A stretch of 49,339 nucleotides of DNA from Niveispirillum sp. (GTDB lineage: Bacteria; Pseudomonadota; Alphaproteobacteria; Azospirillales; Azospirillaceae): positions 1-49,339 of the forward strand of contig NZ_JAGOGJ010000042.1 in NCBI RefSeq assembly GCF_017996735.1, written 5' to 3'. The translations under genes were made by a program, and so were the position numbers. Positions 8,685 to 17,794 of this stretch are shown here, one piece after another. Position 1 is the first letter of the stretch. Each line of letters starts with the position of its first letter. The notes beneath the pieces were generated by a model. It did no database searches, had not been told where the DNA came from, and saw nothing but the letters and a program-made list of their open reading frames with translations.

Positions 8685-11600
8685 TCAGGCCGCGAAGTCC
8701 CCGTTGGTCGCCGGGACACCCACCAGATCCAGGGCGGACGTCGCGGCAATGCCGTCGGCATTGTAGGCCAGCCGCCCTTCCGCCCGGCCATTGCTGATAT
8801 AATGGCTGATCAGCGCATTATGGTTCAGGCCGAACACGCCCAGCAGGTCCGGGTTCAGGGCGGCGTAGGTTTCCGCATCGAACCCGACGGCCAACCGCCC
8901 TTCCGCCCGGCCGTTATGGATATAGTGATCCACCAACTGGCTTGTGTTCAGGCCGAAGATGCGGAACAGGTCGGGGTTCAGCGCGGCATAGGCCTCGGCA
9001 TCGAAGCCGACCGCCAGCCTCCCTTCGGCCCGGCCATTGCTGACATAATGGCTGATCAAGGCGCCCTTGTTCAGACCGAAGGCCGCGAACAGGTCGGGGT
9101 TCAGCGCGGCATAGGCGTCGGCGTCGAACCCCGTCGCCAGCCGCCCTTCCGCCTTGCCCCAGCCCTGGTAATGGTTGGCAAGAGCCGTCGCATCCAGGCC
9201 GAAATACCGGAACAGGTCGGGGTTCATGGCCGCATAGGCGTCGGCATCAAAACCACTGCTGGCCCGGCCCTCGTAACGGCCGTTGGTGGCATAGTGGCTG
9301 ACATAGGCGGCATCATTGGCGCCGAAGACCGATACAAGGTCGGGGTTCAGGGCGCGGTAGGCCGCCAAGGTGAAGGATGACTGGAAATCGTCATTCACGA
9401 TGGTGCTGACGGCCGTGACGCCGCCGACGTTCCCTTCCAGGGTGGCATTGGCCAGATTCGATGCCATCAAGGTCACAGTCTCGTGTCCTTCGACACGCGT
9501 ATCCCCCTGCACCACAACCTTGATCGTGGCGGTACGGGAGCCGGCGGCGATGGTTACGCTCTGTGGGTCGGGCTGAATATAATCGATGCCGCTGGTGGCG
9601 GTCCCGGACCGGACGGTGGAAACAAAAGTGACCGGACTATCGCTGGCCGAAGACAAGCTGGCGGTGAAGATCAAGGTTGTGGTGCCGGCGTTGCCTTCCA
9701 GCACGCGACTGCCAGTGAGGGTCAGGACCGGCACCGGTGCCGATTGCACAGTGACACTGGTATCGTTGAACAGCAGCGTTTCAACACCATACAGCGTATC
9801 CGTGCCTTCGGTATTGCCCAAATCCCGGACAATGGTGGCGCCATTGGCGGTCGTGATCTGGTAATTGGCACGCGCACCGGTAAACACGGCCGTGTCCTGG
9901 CCCAAGCCGCCATAAAGCGTGTCGTTGCCGGCACCACCAACCAGACGATCATCGCCTGCATCACCGAACAGCCGGTCATAGCCATTGGCGCCGGCCAGCG
10001 TATCCGCACCGCCCCCGCCGAACAGATCGTCATGATAACTGGTGCCGGTCAGGGTGATGGCAGCCGTCTGGCTGGCAAAGATGAAATCGCTGCTGGTCAG
10101 GCGGGGGCGGGCGACCAGCATGTCCATGATATTGGTATCACCGTTATATCGCGTTTCCAGACGCGTCACGGCGCTGCCGTCCGGCGCCTGGAGCGCGGAT
10201 GCCAGTTCGAGCAGTGTGGTCAGGCTGCTGATGCCCAGTCCGGATACGTCGAGCCGGTCCTGGCCTTGGGTGAAGTCGGCGATAATATCACTGTTGGTGC
10301 TGTAGTCGCCACGACGTTCGAACACAAACACATCCTTGCCCGCGCCACCGAAGAGAACGTCGCTGCCATTGCCGCCGACCAGCCGGTCATCACCGGCATC
10401 GCCGAACAGCGCATCGTCCCCGTTGCCACCAACAACGGTATCATTGGCGCTTCCGCCAAACAGATGGTCGGCATAGGCCGTACCCGTCAGATTCTGAGGC
10501 GAGTTGTTGCTGGCAAAGATGAAATCGTTGCTCGTCAACAATGTGACATTGACGGCGAAGGTGAGGGTATTGGTGTCGCCACTATAATCGGTGCTGATGG
10601 TCGACAGTTGAGTGCCGTCCGCCGCCTGTTCGGCATCTGTCAGGGCCAGCAGGGTGTCCATGCTGTTGATCCCCAGACCCGACACATCAATCCGGTCCTG
10701 ACCCTGGGTGAAATCGGTAATGGTGTTGTAATTGCGGCTATAGTCGGTCTGCCGGTCCAGGACGAAGACATCGTTGCCGGCACCACCCGTGAAGGTGTCG
10801 TTGCCATTGCCACCGATCAGACGGTCATTACCGGCATCACCGAACAGCCTGTCATCACCGTTGCCGCCCAGGATGGTGTCATTGCCGGCACCACCGAACA
10901 GGTCGTCTGAATAGTTGGTGCCGGTCAGGTTCTGTGCCGCGCTGTTATTGGCGAAGATAAAATCGCTGCTGACCAGCAGCGTCTGATTGGCACCAAAGGT
11001 CAGGCTGTTGGTATCACCGCTGTAATTGGTGGAAATCGTGGTCAACTGGCTGCCATCAGCCGCCTGTTGCGCGGTGGTCAGGGCGAGGAGCGTGGCCAGA
11101 CTGTTAATGCCCAGACCGGATACATCGATCCGATCCTGCCCCTTGGCAAAGTCGGCGATAACGTTCACGTTGCGACTGTAATCGTTCATCCGGTCCAAAA
11201 CGAAGACGTCATTACCGCCCCCGCCGAAGAATGTGTCATTGCCATTGCCACCGACAAGGCGGTCATCACCGGCATCACCAAACAACCGGTCCGCCCCACT
11301 ACCCCCGGTCAACGTATCATTGCCCGCCCCGCCGAACAGATCGTCGGCGGAGTTGGTCCCGCTCAGGCTCTGCGGACCATTATTGGCGGCAAAGATAAAA
11401 TCACTGCTGACCAGTAATGTCTGATTGGCACCAAAGGTCAGCGTGTTGGCATCACCATTGTAGTTGGTTGTTATGACGGTCTGCTGACTGCCATCGGTCG
11501 CCTGTTGCGCGCGGGTCAGGGTCAGCAGAGTGGTCAAGCTGTTGATACCCAGTCCGGAAACATCGATCCGATCCTGGCCTTTAGCAAAATCCGTGATCAG

Positions 11601-11840
11601 ATCATTATTGCTGGAATAGTTCGTCAAACGCTCCAGGACAAAAACGTCATTGCCGCTGCCACCGGTCAGCATGTCACTGCCATTGCCACCGACCAGCCTG
11701 TCATCACCCGCGTCACCGGCGATGGTGTCTTCACCGCTACCGCCCAACAGGGTATCGGCGCCATCGCCTCCGTTAATCATATCCGCGCTGGTGGACCCGG
11801 TCAGCGAATCATTACCACTGGTCCCGTTGAACGTTGCCAT
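8685..11840 (-). CDS. RTX calcium-binding repeat protein 2 with Calx-beta domain and C-terminal 41-residue repeats
   Basis: 1,051 residues from the ATG at 11840, which has GGAG eight bases upstream. The ATG at 11846 is too close to that site, and an ORF start at 11879 precedes it. There is no signal peptide. MATFNG is followed by four tandem modules (155, then 146 residues each). Each module has RTX nonapeptides (GGxGNDxLxGGxGDD), a VFVLDR strand, DFAKGQDRIDVSGLGI and DFIFA. Then come another RTX block (FTGARANYQITT), a Calx-beta domain (about 695-825, ending STIVNDDFQ), five 41-residue NPDL/HY/EGR repeats and a 24-residue tail. It is expected to be a calcium-folded type I secretion substrate. 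It shares full-length architecture with the downstream gene, so the pair arose by duplication. Function unknown. Confidence 0.92.
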   Translation of the reverse strand: MATFNGTSGNDSLTGSTSADMINGGDGADTLLGGSGEDTIAGDAGDDRLVGGNGSDMLTGGSGNDVFVLERLTNYSSNNDLITDFAKGQDRIDVSGLGINSLTTLLTLTRAQQATDGSQQTVITTNYNGDANTLTFGANQTLLVSSDFIFAANNGPQSLSGTNSADDLFGGAGNDTLTGGSGADRLFGDAGDDRLVGGNGNDTFFGGGGNDVFVLDRMNDYSRNVNVIADFAKGQDRIDVSGLGINSLATLLALTTAQQAADGSQLTTISTNYSGDTNSLTFGANQTLLVSSDFIFANNSAAQNLTGTNYSDDLFGGAGNDTILGGNGDDRLFGDAGNDRLIGGNGNDTFTGGAGNDVFVLDRQTDYSRNYNTITDFTQGQDRIDVSGLGINSMDTLLALTDAEQAADGTQLSTISTDYSGDTNTLTFAVNVTLLTSNDFIFASNNSPQNLTGTAYADHLFGGSANDTVVGGNGDDALFGDAGDDRLVGGNGSDVLFGGAGKDVFVFERRGDYSTNSDIIADFTQGQDRLDVSGLGISSLTTLLELASALQAPDGSAVTRLETRYNGDTNIMDMLVARPRLTSSDFIFASQTAAITLTGTSYHDDLFGGGGADTLAGANGYDRLFGDAGDDRLVGGAGNDTLYGGLGQDTAVFTGARANYQITTANGATIVRDLGNTEGTDTLYGVETLLFNDTSVTVQSAPVPVLTLTGSRVLEGNAGTTTLIFTASLSSASDSPVTFVSTVRSGTATSGIDYIQPDPQSVTIAAGSRTATIKVVVQGDTRVEGHETVTLMASNLANATLEGNVGGVTAVSTIVNDDFQSSFTLAAYRALNPDLVSVFGANDAAYVSHYATNGRYEGRASSGFDADAYAAMNPDLFRYFGLDATALANHYQGWGKAEGRLATGFDADAYAALNPDLFAAFGLNKGALISHYVSNGRAEGRLAVGFDAEAYAALNPDLFRIFGLNTSQLVDHYIHNGRAEGRLAVGFDAETYAALNPDLLGVFGLNHNALISHYISNGRAEGRLAYNADGIAATSALDLVGVPATNGDFAA
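8760..9374 (-). repeat. Five tandem 41-residue coding repeats (RTX2 C-terminus)
   Basis: Five exact-length 123-bp units. Units 3-5 are very similar to each other (FDAEAYAALNPDLF..FGLN..L..HYI.NGRAEGRLA). The unit directly after the Calx-beta domain (FTLAAYRALN) is the most divergent. Confidence 0.92.
10044..11822 (-). repeat. Four tandem RTX/beta modules, about 438 bp each
   Basis: Four head-to-tail modules of 155, 146, 146 and 146 residues share long stretches, such as GQDRIDVSGLGINS and LLALT.AQQAADGSQL. Sharing is high at DNA level too, which makes the region prone to recombination and to misassembly with short reads. Confidence 0.88.
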
Positions 11841-12116
11841 TTCCATATCTCCAGGCTTTAGAATTTTGTGAAATATCAAATGTCATGACAGCCCAAAGCC
11901 AGCACAAAGCTAAGGGTGGGCGTATTGAATGCGAAATTTACCAAAAACTTCAAGTTAAAATATCAATAACACCGAACAAAGAGTCCGACATAAGCTTGTA
12001 TTCTTATAAATATAACCATAACTATAAACATAATTAATATATCTTTATTTTTATAAAATACACCTGACGATAGGTCTTAATTGAAAGTATATTTTCAACA
12101 TACAAATAAACCCATA
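11841..12116. other. AT-rich intergenic region upstream of the second RTX gene
   Basis: About 275 bases without a gene. From about 11860 to 12118 base composition drops far below the surrounding GC. It includes long A/T runs around 12000-12060 and a perfect dyad TTGAAA-GTATAT-TTTCAA at 12081-12098. It must hold the promoter of the 8685-11840 gene. I see only a weak minus-strand pair (TTGAAG, 18-base spacer, TTCAAT) and would not rely on it. Confidence 0.6.
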
Positions 12117-12155
12117 CAAAAGAAAAGGCCGGGATTCGTTTGAATCCCGGCCTTT
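12117..12155 (-). terminator. Rho-independent terminator of ppa
   Basis: A perfect 14-pair stem (12124-12137 with 12142-12155, AAAGGCCGGGATTC and its complement) has loop GTTT. On the minus strand it is followed by TCTTTTG. It lies 26 bases beyond the ppa stop. Confidence 0.93.
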
Positions 12156-12181
12156 GCCCACCTGAACATGAGACGGTGCGA

Positions 12182-12715
12182 TCACCCTTCCTTCTGGAAC
12201 CGGTCCACGCTTTCCTGGATCAGCTGGGCCGCCATATCCGCCTCGTCCCAGCGGACAATGCGAACCCACTTGCCGTGTTCCAGATCCTTATAGTGTTCGA
12301 AGAAATGGGCGATCTGCTCGACCAGGATCTGGGGAAGCTGACGGTAGCTGGTGATGTCCTTGTAGAACGGGTGCAGCTTGTCCACCGGCACGGCCAGGAT
12401 CTTTTCATCCATGCCGGCATCGTCTTCCATGATCAGCACGCCGATGGGGCGCGAGCGCAGGACGACGCCTGGGACCACGGGGGTGGTGCCCACCACCATC
12501 ACGTCGATCGGATCACCGTCCAGCGCCAGCGTGTGCGGCACGAAGCCGTAATTGGCCGGATAGAACATGGCGGTGTGCAGGAAGCGGTCGACGTAAAGCG
12601 CGCCGCTGTCCTTGTCCAGCTCGTACTTCACGGGCTGGCCGCCCTGCGGGATCTCGATGACGACGTTGATGTCCCAGGGCGGGTTCTTGCCGACGGGGAT
12701 CTTGGTGATGTCCAT
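12182..12715 (-). CDS. ppa: Inorganic pyrophosphatase (family I, soluble)
   Basis: 177 residues. It hydrolyses pyrophosphate to phosphate in the cytoplasm, driving biosynthetic reactions. Landmarks are YPANYGFVPHT and the metal-binding signature DGDPIDVMV, with the later aspartates and lysines of the family in DDAGMDEKILAVPVDK and KDLEHGKWV. The ATG at 12715 (MDITKIPVGKNPP) is chosen because AAGAAGG lies eight bases upstream; a longer ORF would start inside that site. Length is the usual 170-180. It follows the macroglobulin gene on the same strand, but a strong hairpin sits between them. Its own terminator follows. Confidence 0.96.
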   Translation of the reverse strand: MDITKIPVGKNPPWDINVVIEIPQGGQPVKYELDKDSGALYVDRFLHTAMFYPANYGFVPHTLALDGDPIDVMVVGTTPVVPGVVLRSRPIGVLIMEDDAGMDEKILAVPVDKLHPFYKDITSYRQLPQILVEQIAHFFEHYKDLEHGKWVRIVRWDEADMAAQLIQESVDRFQKEG

Positions 12716-12831
12716 GGCACGGGCCTTCTTTGGCAACGGAACAGGGTAGAAATCGGCGCGATCCTAGCCGAGTGCAGGTGCGAAATGAAGTTTACGGAAG
12801 GATGATCCCCTGTGCATTTCCGCCGCATCTA

Positions 12832-12891
12832 CCAAGGTCGTAGAGGCGGCGGCGGGACGGACGGCATGGCGCCCGCCCCGCCTGGCCTTGG
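12832..12891 (-). terminator. Terminator-like hairpin after the macroglobulin gene
   Basis: Long imperfect inverted repeat one base past the stop: CCAAGG/CCTTGG at the base and AGGCGGCGGCGGG against CCCGCCCCGCCT above. There is no T tract, so it may act as a weak or Rho-assisted terminator or as a 3-prime stabilising hairpin. Confidence 0.5.
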
Positions 12892-12892
12892 G

Positions 12893-15800
12893 TCAGGGGG
12901 TGGTGGGGGCCGCCGGTTCCGCCCCCGCGGGTGCCGGCACAGGTGCCGCGACCGGCACGGGGGCCGGGGGCAGAACCGTCAGGCTCCCGGCCGCCGTGCG
13001 GGCATAACGGCCGCCATCGATCAGGTCGTCCAGACGCGCCGCCGGCAGGGTGAAGCTGCCCTGGGTGACGGCACGGGCCAGATAGACCAGACGGAAATTC
13101 CCGCTGTCGGGCATGCCGTCCAGGGCCGCCACGAACCGGTCGTCGCGGAACTCCACCAGCGCCGCCTCCGAAAGGGTCCCCAGCCAGGACAGATCGCCCA
13201 GTTGCGCACTGCCGGCCAGCCGCACATTCTCCACCACCAGACCCGCCGGCAGCGGATCGATCAGCAGCAGCGGCCCGGTCAATGGCTGTTCCGCCTTGCC
13301 TTCCAGCACGACCACCAGCAGATCGCCCGCCCGGATATTCTTCAGGTTGGCGGGCCGGCCCTTGCCGTCCTTGAACTGCCGGCTCAGGGTCAGGCCGCCC
13401 GCCGCTTCCGCCTTGTCCGGGATGGACAGGATGCCGGCGATGGTGGAAAGCGTGGACAAAGGCTGGTCCCCGCGATTGGCCACCGGCAGCGATGCCCCAT
13501 CGCCAAGGGGGCGCAAAAGCGGGCCGTTGCCCGTCACGGCCTGACCATCCACGACGATGTTCAGAGCCGGCGGGCGCGTGGCCAGCGCCTGGGCCGCCAG
13601 CAGCAGCCAGGCGCGTTCCTGCGTCGCCACCAGGGCCGGGTCCCGCAGCATGCCCGTCAGCGCCGCCTCTTCCGCCTGGATGCGGGCGGGGTCGGCATTG
13701 GCGGCGATCAGCAGGGCCAGGGTGGCCGCCCGGTCGCGCAGCGGCGAGCCGAAATCACGGATGCCCGGCACCCCCGGCAAGGGATCGTCCAGCCGGGTCA
13801 GGATATCGCCCGCCCGCTGCCCATCCCCCAGGATGGCAAAGGCGGCGGCGATCTGGGCGCGGGCCAGCCGAGTGGGCACACGGGCCTGGAACGTCTCCTG
13901 GAAGAAACGCAGGGGCGTGGCGTCGATGGCGCGGGCACGGGCGGCCACATACAGCGCATAGGCCCGCGCCGGCAGTTCCGCATCCTCCACCCAGCTATTG
14001 CCGATGGACCGCACCAGCCAATCCATGCCGCGGCGATATCCATCCTCCGGCACGGTGAAGCCAGCCTCCCGCGAGCGGGTCAGCACGTCCAGCGCAAAGG
14101 CCGTCAGCCAGGGGTCGGCCGGCCCGTCATGGGCCCAGAGCGAGAAGGCGCCATCCGCGCGCTGGCGGCTGATCAGCCGTTCCACCAGATCGTCGGCCTT
14201 GGCCTTCAGCTTGTCATCGGCCGGCAGGCCCAGGGCCTTCTGCCAGTCATTGGCGCCGGGCAGGGGCAGCAGCCGGGCGGCGATCTGGTCCGCCGACCCG
14301 AAGGGCCGCGCATCGATCAGCAGCAGATGCGACAGCGCGTCCAGCGTATCGTGGGGGCTGACCATGGCCAGCTTCCACGACGCCCCGGCGATGCCGCCGT
14401 CCGGCTTGGGCACCGTCAGCGTCGCCGTCTGGCCCGGTGCAATCCGGCTCCGGACCTGGGTGGCGGCCACGGCATGGGCCGGGCGGATATTGACAGGGAA
14501 GCGGCGGGTCAGGCTGTAGCCTTCCGGTCCCGTCACATTGACCACCAGCACCCCGTAACCGGGATCGCCGGCCACCAGGGTGCGGTCGATGGAGAGTTTG
14601 CGGCCGCGCGCCAGGGCCTGGAAGCTGGTTTCGGCCTTGCCGCCCTCCAGCTTCACCGGACCTTCGGCCGTCAGCGACAGTTTGTAGGCGCCGCGCACCG
14701 GGCCGGACAGGTTCTCCAGGTTCAAGGCGATGCGTGCCTTGTCGCCCGGCGCCAGGAACCCCGGCAGCACCATGTCGGTGGCAATGTCGTCGCGCACATC
14801 CAGCGCGCCGCGCGCCACACCCACCTTGGCATCGGACCAGGCGACGGCGGTCAGGGACAGGCGGCCCGCCATGTCGGGCAGGACCAGATTAACCTCCGCC
14901 TTGCCATCCGCCCCCACCGTCACCACGCCGGAATGCAGCGCCGTCACCGGGCCGCTACGCGGCGCGGTGGTGATGCGGCTACCCTTGTCCTTGTCCCCGC
15001 CATTGGCGGGGGTGGCGTTGGTGCCCTCATTGGGATTGACCAGCCGGCCATAGACATCGCGCAGTTCCACGGCCAGCCGGCGTTTGCCCAGGAACCAGCC
15101 GACAGGATCGACCATCTGGGTTTCCGGCAGACGGGCCACGGCCTCGTCCACGGCGGTGACCAGCACGCGCACCGACGATCCCGGCTCCGCCCCCGTGACG
15201 GTCACGGGCAGTTTCACCGACCCGCGCGGATGGACGGCCGGCTGTTCGGCGATGCTGACCGACAGGGACCGGTCGGCCGGGTCGATGGCGACCCAGCCCA
15301 TGCCCAGCGCCCGGCGCGGCGGTGTGCGATTGCCCGGATCGGCCGGCGCGAAGGAGGTGGCTAGCACATGGGCGCCGGCCGTGATGTCATCGGGCAGCGG
15401 CAGTTCGACAAACGCGCCCTCTGTCCCGATCTCGCTGACCAGCATGTGGCGGATCGACCGGTCGGCCAGGGCGATGGCGACCGTGCCGGCATAAGGCGGA
15501 CGCACGAAGACGCGGACCTTCTGTCCCGGCTTGTGCAGGGGTTCCTGCACCTTCACTTCCACCGCGTCGGGCGTATCGGCCAGCTTGGCCGACACCCACC
15601 AGCCGGCGGAGAAGCGGAGCGACGAGGCGGCGCCCGTGGCGGGATCAAAGACTTCCAGCCGGTAACGGCCAGCACGGACCTGCTCCTCGATCGTTGCCGG
15701 CTGTCCGGCCGCGACATTGATGCTGCCGCCCGTCAAGCGGCGATCCTTCACGATGGTGCGGTATTCCCAGCGGCCGTCGGCCGCGTACCATTCGTAATCG

Positions 15801-17752
15801 TACTCTTCCTCGAACAGGTCCCAGGTCAGGCCATTGCGGGCCACCTTCTGCCCTTCTGCCCCCACGGCCAGGACATCGACAGAGACGGTGGCCCCTTCGG
15901 GCACGGCATCGCCGCTGAAATTGGGCTTCAGACCCAGGGTGACGGGCTGGAACTCCACCGGCAGGACCAGTTCCTGATCCACCGACCGGCCGCCTACATC
16001 ATGCAATGTGGTGCGCAGCACGGCTTCCAGCCGGCGGCTGGTATCGGGCAGCTTGCCCAGATCGACATTCAGCACGGCCCGGCCGTCGGCACCGGTGGTG
16101 AATCCGGGCAGGGCGCGTTTCTCCGGTGCCAGCGATTGCTGGGCCAGACCGAAACGATAGCCGTCCAGCCCCGGACGCGGCCGGTCCGTGGGACGCAGGG
16201 TCAGCGTCATCTCGCCGGGCAGCAGGCCGGCGGCCCCCCCGTTCAGGTAACGGGCATCGATGGACAGCCCCACCTTTCCATCCGCCCCGATCCGGGCCCG
16301 GTCGGCGGTCAGGTCGAAGGCGATGCGGGCAGGCGCCACCTCCCCCACATTGAACCGCGTCTGGCCCAGGGCGGGACCGGCGGGGTCCAGATGGGCCTTG
16401 GCGGTCCAGCGGCCGGAGGGGGCGTTGGCGGGCAGTTCCACGCGCCAGACATGCACGCCGGCCCCGCCATCATCGACGGTCCGGCGTTCCACCTCCAGCC
16501 CGTCGGGACGCACCACCTTGAAGGTCAGTTTCTGGCCCGGCAGGGCCCTGGCATCGGCATCCCGCAGCAGGGCCGTCAGCCAGACCGGGTCGCCCGGCCG
16601 ATAGGCGCCCCGTTCGGGGAACAGATAGGCGTCGGCATTGCCGGCCACGACACGGCCGCCATCGCCCTTGCCCGCCAGTTCGACCGCCGGCGCCCCGAAA
16701 TCCAGCAGGGAAAAGCCGCCCTCGGCGGTGGAGGCGAACAGGGCCTGGGGCGCCGCCTCGTTAACACCACCGATCTGCGTCGCCTCGAATCGGACCAGAC
16801 CATCGGCGCCCGTCACGGCACGGCCCAGTTCCCGCTTGTCACGCGCGACAAGGCGCAATTCCACCCCGGCCTGCGGCTTCGCCGAGGACAGGCTGCGCGC
16901 GAAGACATAGAGGCCGTTGGCCGCCTTGAAACTGGTCAGGCCCAGATCGGACACGACGAACCATTGCGTGGCGCGCTTGTCCCAGGCCTGGAAGGACAGG
17001 GCCGCATCCTCCGCCACCGCGACATAGACGCCGGGGGCCAGATCGCCGGTCACGGCGTCGATGGGAAAGGCGATCTGCGTGGCCTTGTTGCGCTCACCCG
17101 CGATGGCCATTTCCCCGCGCCAGACGCGCTCGCCCTTCTGGTCCAGGACGTCGCCGATCTCGAACTCCGTCATGGTCTGGTTGGAACGGCCGTAGTAAAG
17201 CTGTTCCACCAGGGCGCGGTCGTTCAGGCGCAGAACGGTCAGGCGGGCACGGTCGACATTGACCCCGCGCAGGGGCAACCCCTCGGCATCGACGCGCGGC
17301 AGGATATAGCCCTGCCCCCGGAAGGACAGGCTGGGCTTACGGTCGGGCACGGCCAGATCGCGGCTGATGGCGTCGGCCAGCTTCTCCTTGGCACCCGCCG
17401 CCGGCAGGCCGGCATTGATGGTCACGGCATAGCGCTGGCCATGTTTCAACCCGTCCAGGCACAGGCTCTGGTCACGCGTGACAAGGGTGACTCCCTGCGC
17501 CGGCTCGATGCTGACGAACCGCGACAGCTCGTTCGTGCGCCCGCGCTGTCGCGGCAGGGGACGGGAAAAGGCGAAGCAGGCCTGCGGCTTGTCGCGCTCG
17601 GCAGCGATCTCCACCCCCGTCAGTTCAAAGGGCCGGGTCTCCGGCCCGGCCTTGGGCGGGGCGGCCGGTGGCGGCGCCCCCTCCTGCGCGGCAAGGGCGG
17701 CGGGCGCCAGGAGGATTCCCGTGGCGAACAGCAGGGCGGAAAGGCGCGGCAT
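12893..17752 (-). CDS. Alpha-2-macroglobulin family protein (YfaS/MagD-like), thioester-less
   Basis: 1,619 residues with signal peptide MPRLSALLFATGILLAPAALAA and no lipobox cysteine, so the protein is likely periplasmic. Order: N-terminal macroglobulin-like beta domains with YLFPERGAYRPGDPVWLTALLRD (MG/bait-type region, about 370-395), a central A2M domain (VAWSDAKVGVARG and DMVLPGFLAPGDKARIALNLEN, about 960-1020), then the alpha-alpha toroid (about 1130-1400), a C-terminal beta domain and a Pro/Ala tail. Family members trap proteases or protect the envelope. In active members the toroid starts with GCTEQ; here the site reads PFGSADQ near residue 1150, so the thioester cannot form. The usual partner gene pbpC is not adjacent. 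No clear Shine-Dalgarno precedes the start. Confidence 0.93.
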   Translation of the reverse strand: MPRLSALLFATGILLAPAALAAQEGAPPPAAPPKAGPETRPFELTGVEIAAERDKPQACFAFSRPLPRQRGRTNELSRFVSIEPAQGVTLVTRDQSLCLDGLKHGQRYAVTINAGLPAAGAKEKLADAISRDLAVPDRKPSLSFRGQGYILPRVDAEGLPLRGVNVDRARLTVLRLNDRALVEQLYYGRSNQTMTEFEIGDVLDQKGERVWRGEMAIAGERNKATQIAFPIDAVTGDLAPGVYVAVAEDAALSFQAWDKRATQWFVVSDLGLTSFKAANGLYVFARSLSSAKPQAGVELRLVARDKRELGRAVTGADGLVRFEATQIGGVNEAAPQALFASTAEGGFSLLDFGAPAVELAGKGDGGRVVAGNADAYLFPERGAYRPGDPVWLTALLRDADARALPGQKLTFKVVRPDGLEVERRTVDDGGAGVHVWRVELPANAPSGRWTAKAHLDPAGPALGQTRFNVGEVAPARIAFDLTADRARIGADGKVGLSIDARYLNGGAAGLLPGEMTLTLRPTDRPRPGLDGYRFGLAQQSLAPEKRALPGFTTGADGRAVLNVDLGKLPDTSRRLEAVLRTTLHDVGGRSVDQELVLPVEFQPVTLGLKPNFSGDAVPEGATVSVDVLAVGAEGQKVARNGLTWDLFEEEYDYEWYAADGRWEYRTIVKDRRLTGGSINVAAGQPATIEEQVRAGRYRLEVFDPATGAASSLRFSAGWWVSAKLADTPDAVEVKVQEPLHKPGQKVRVFVRPPYAGTVAIALADRSIRHMLVSEIGTEGAFVELPLPDDITAGAHVLATSFAPADPGNRTPPRRALGMGWVAIDPADRSLSVSIAEQPAVHPRGSVKLPVTVTGAEPGSSVRVLVTAVDEAVARLPETQMVDPVGWFLGKRRLAVELRDVYGRLVNPNEGTNATPANGGDKDKGSRITTAPRSGPVTALHSGVVTVGADGKAEVNLVLPDMAGRLSLTAVAWSDAKVGVARGALDVRDDIATDMVLPGFLAPGDKARIALNLENLSGPVRGAYKLSLTAEGPVKLEGGKAETSFQALARGRKLSIDRTLVAGDPGYGVLVVNVTGPEGYSLTRRFPVNIRPAHAVAATQVRSRIAPGQTATLTVPKPDGGIAGASWKLAMVSPHDTLDALSHLLLIDARPFGSADQIAARLLPLPGANDWQKALGLPADDKLKAKADDLVERLISRQRADGAFSLWAHDGPADPWLTAFALDVLTRSREAGFTVPEDGYRRGMDWLVRSIGNSWVEDAELPARAYALYVAARARAIDATPLRFFQETFQARVPTRLARAQIAAAFAILGDGQRAGDILTRLDDPLPGVPGIRDFGSPLRDRAATLALLIAANADPARIQAEEAALTGMLRDPALVATQERAWLLLAAQALATRPPALNIVVDGQAVTGNGPLLRPLGDGASLPVANRGDQPLSTLSTIAGILSIPDKAEAAGGLTLSRQFKDGKGRPANLKNIRAGDLLVVVLEGKAEQPLTGPLLLIDPLPAGLVVENVRLAGSAQLGDLSWLGTLSEAALVEFRDDRFVAALDGMPDSGNFRLVYLARAVTQGSFTLPAARLDDLIDGGRYARTAAGSLTVLPPAPVPVAAPVPAPAGAEPAAPTTP

Positions 17753-17794
17753 CTGGATCGGAATGCGGGTGGCGGGACGGATTGATGAATAGCA

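Noticed and set aside
8760..11822. Regular repeats that might be taken for a CRISPR array
   Set aside because: The periods (123 and 438 bp) are coding, in frame with the RTX protein, with no conserved short repeat separated by unique spacers and no cas genes.
11834..12037. 67-codon plus-strand frame in the AT-rich gap before ppa
   Set aside because: Overlaps the start of the second RTX gene on the opposite strand and is random-looking Lys/Tyr/Asn-rich sequence.
12812..17785. Two long plus-strand open frames (850 and 805 codons) opposite the macroglobulin gene
   Set aside because: They are Gly/Arg/Gln/His-rich shadow translations of a GC-rich gene, with no domains, signal or ribosome site. 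The minus-strand frame has a signal peptide and macroglobulin domains across its whole length.
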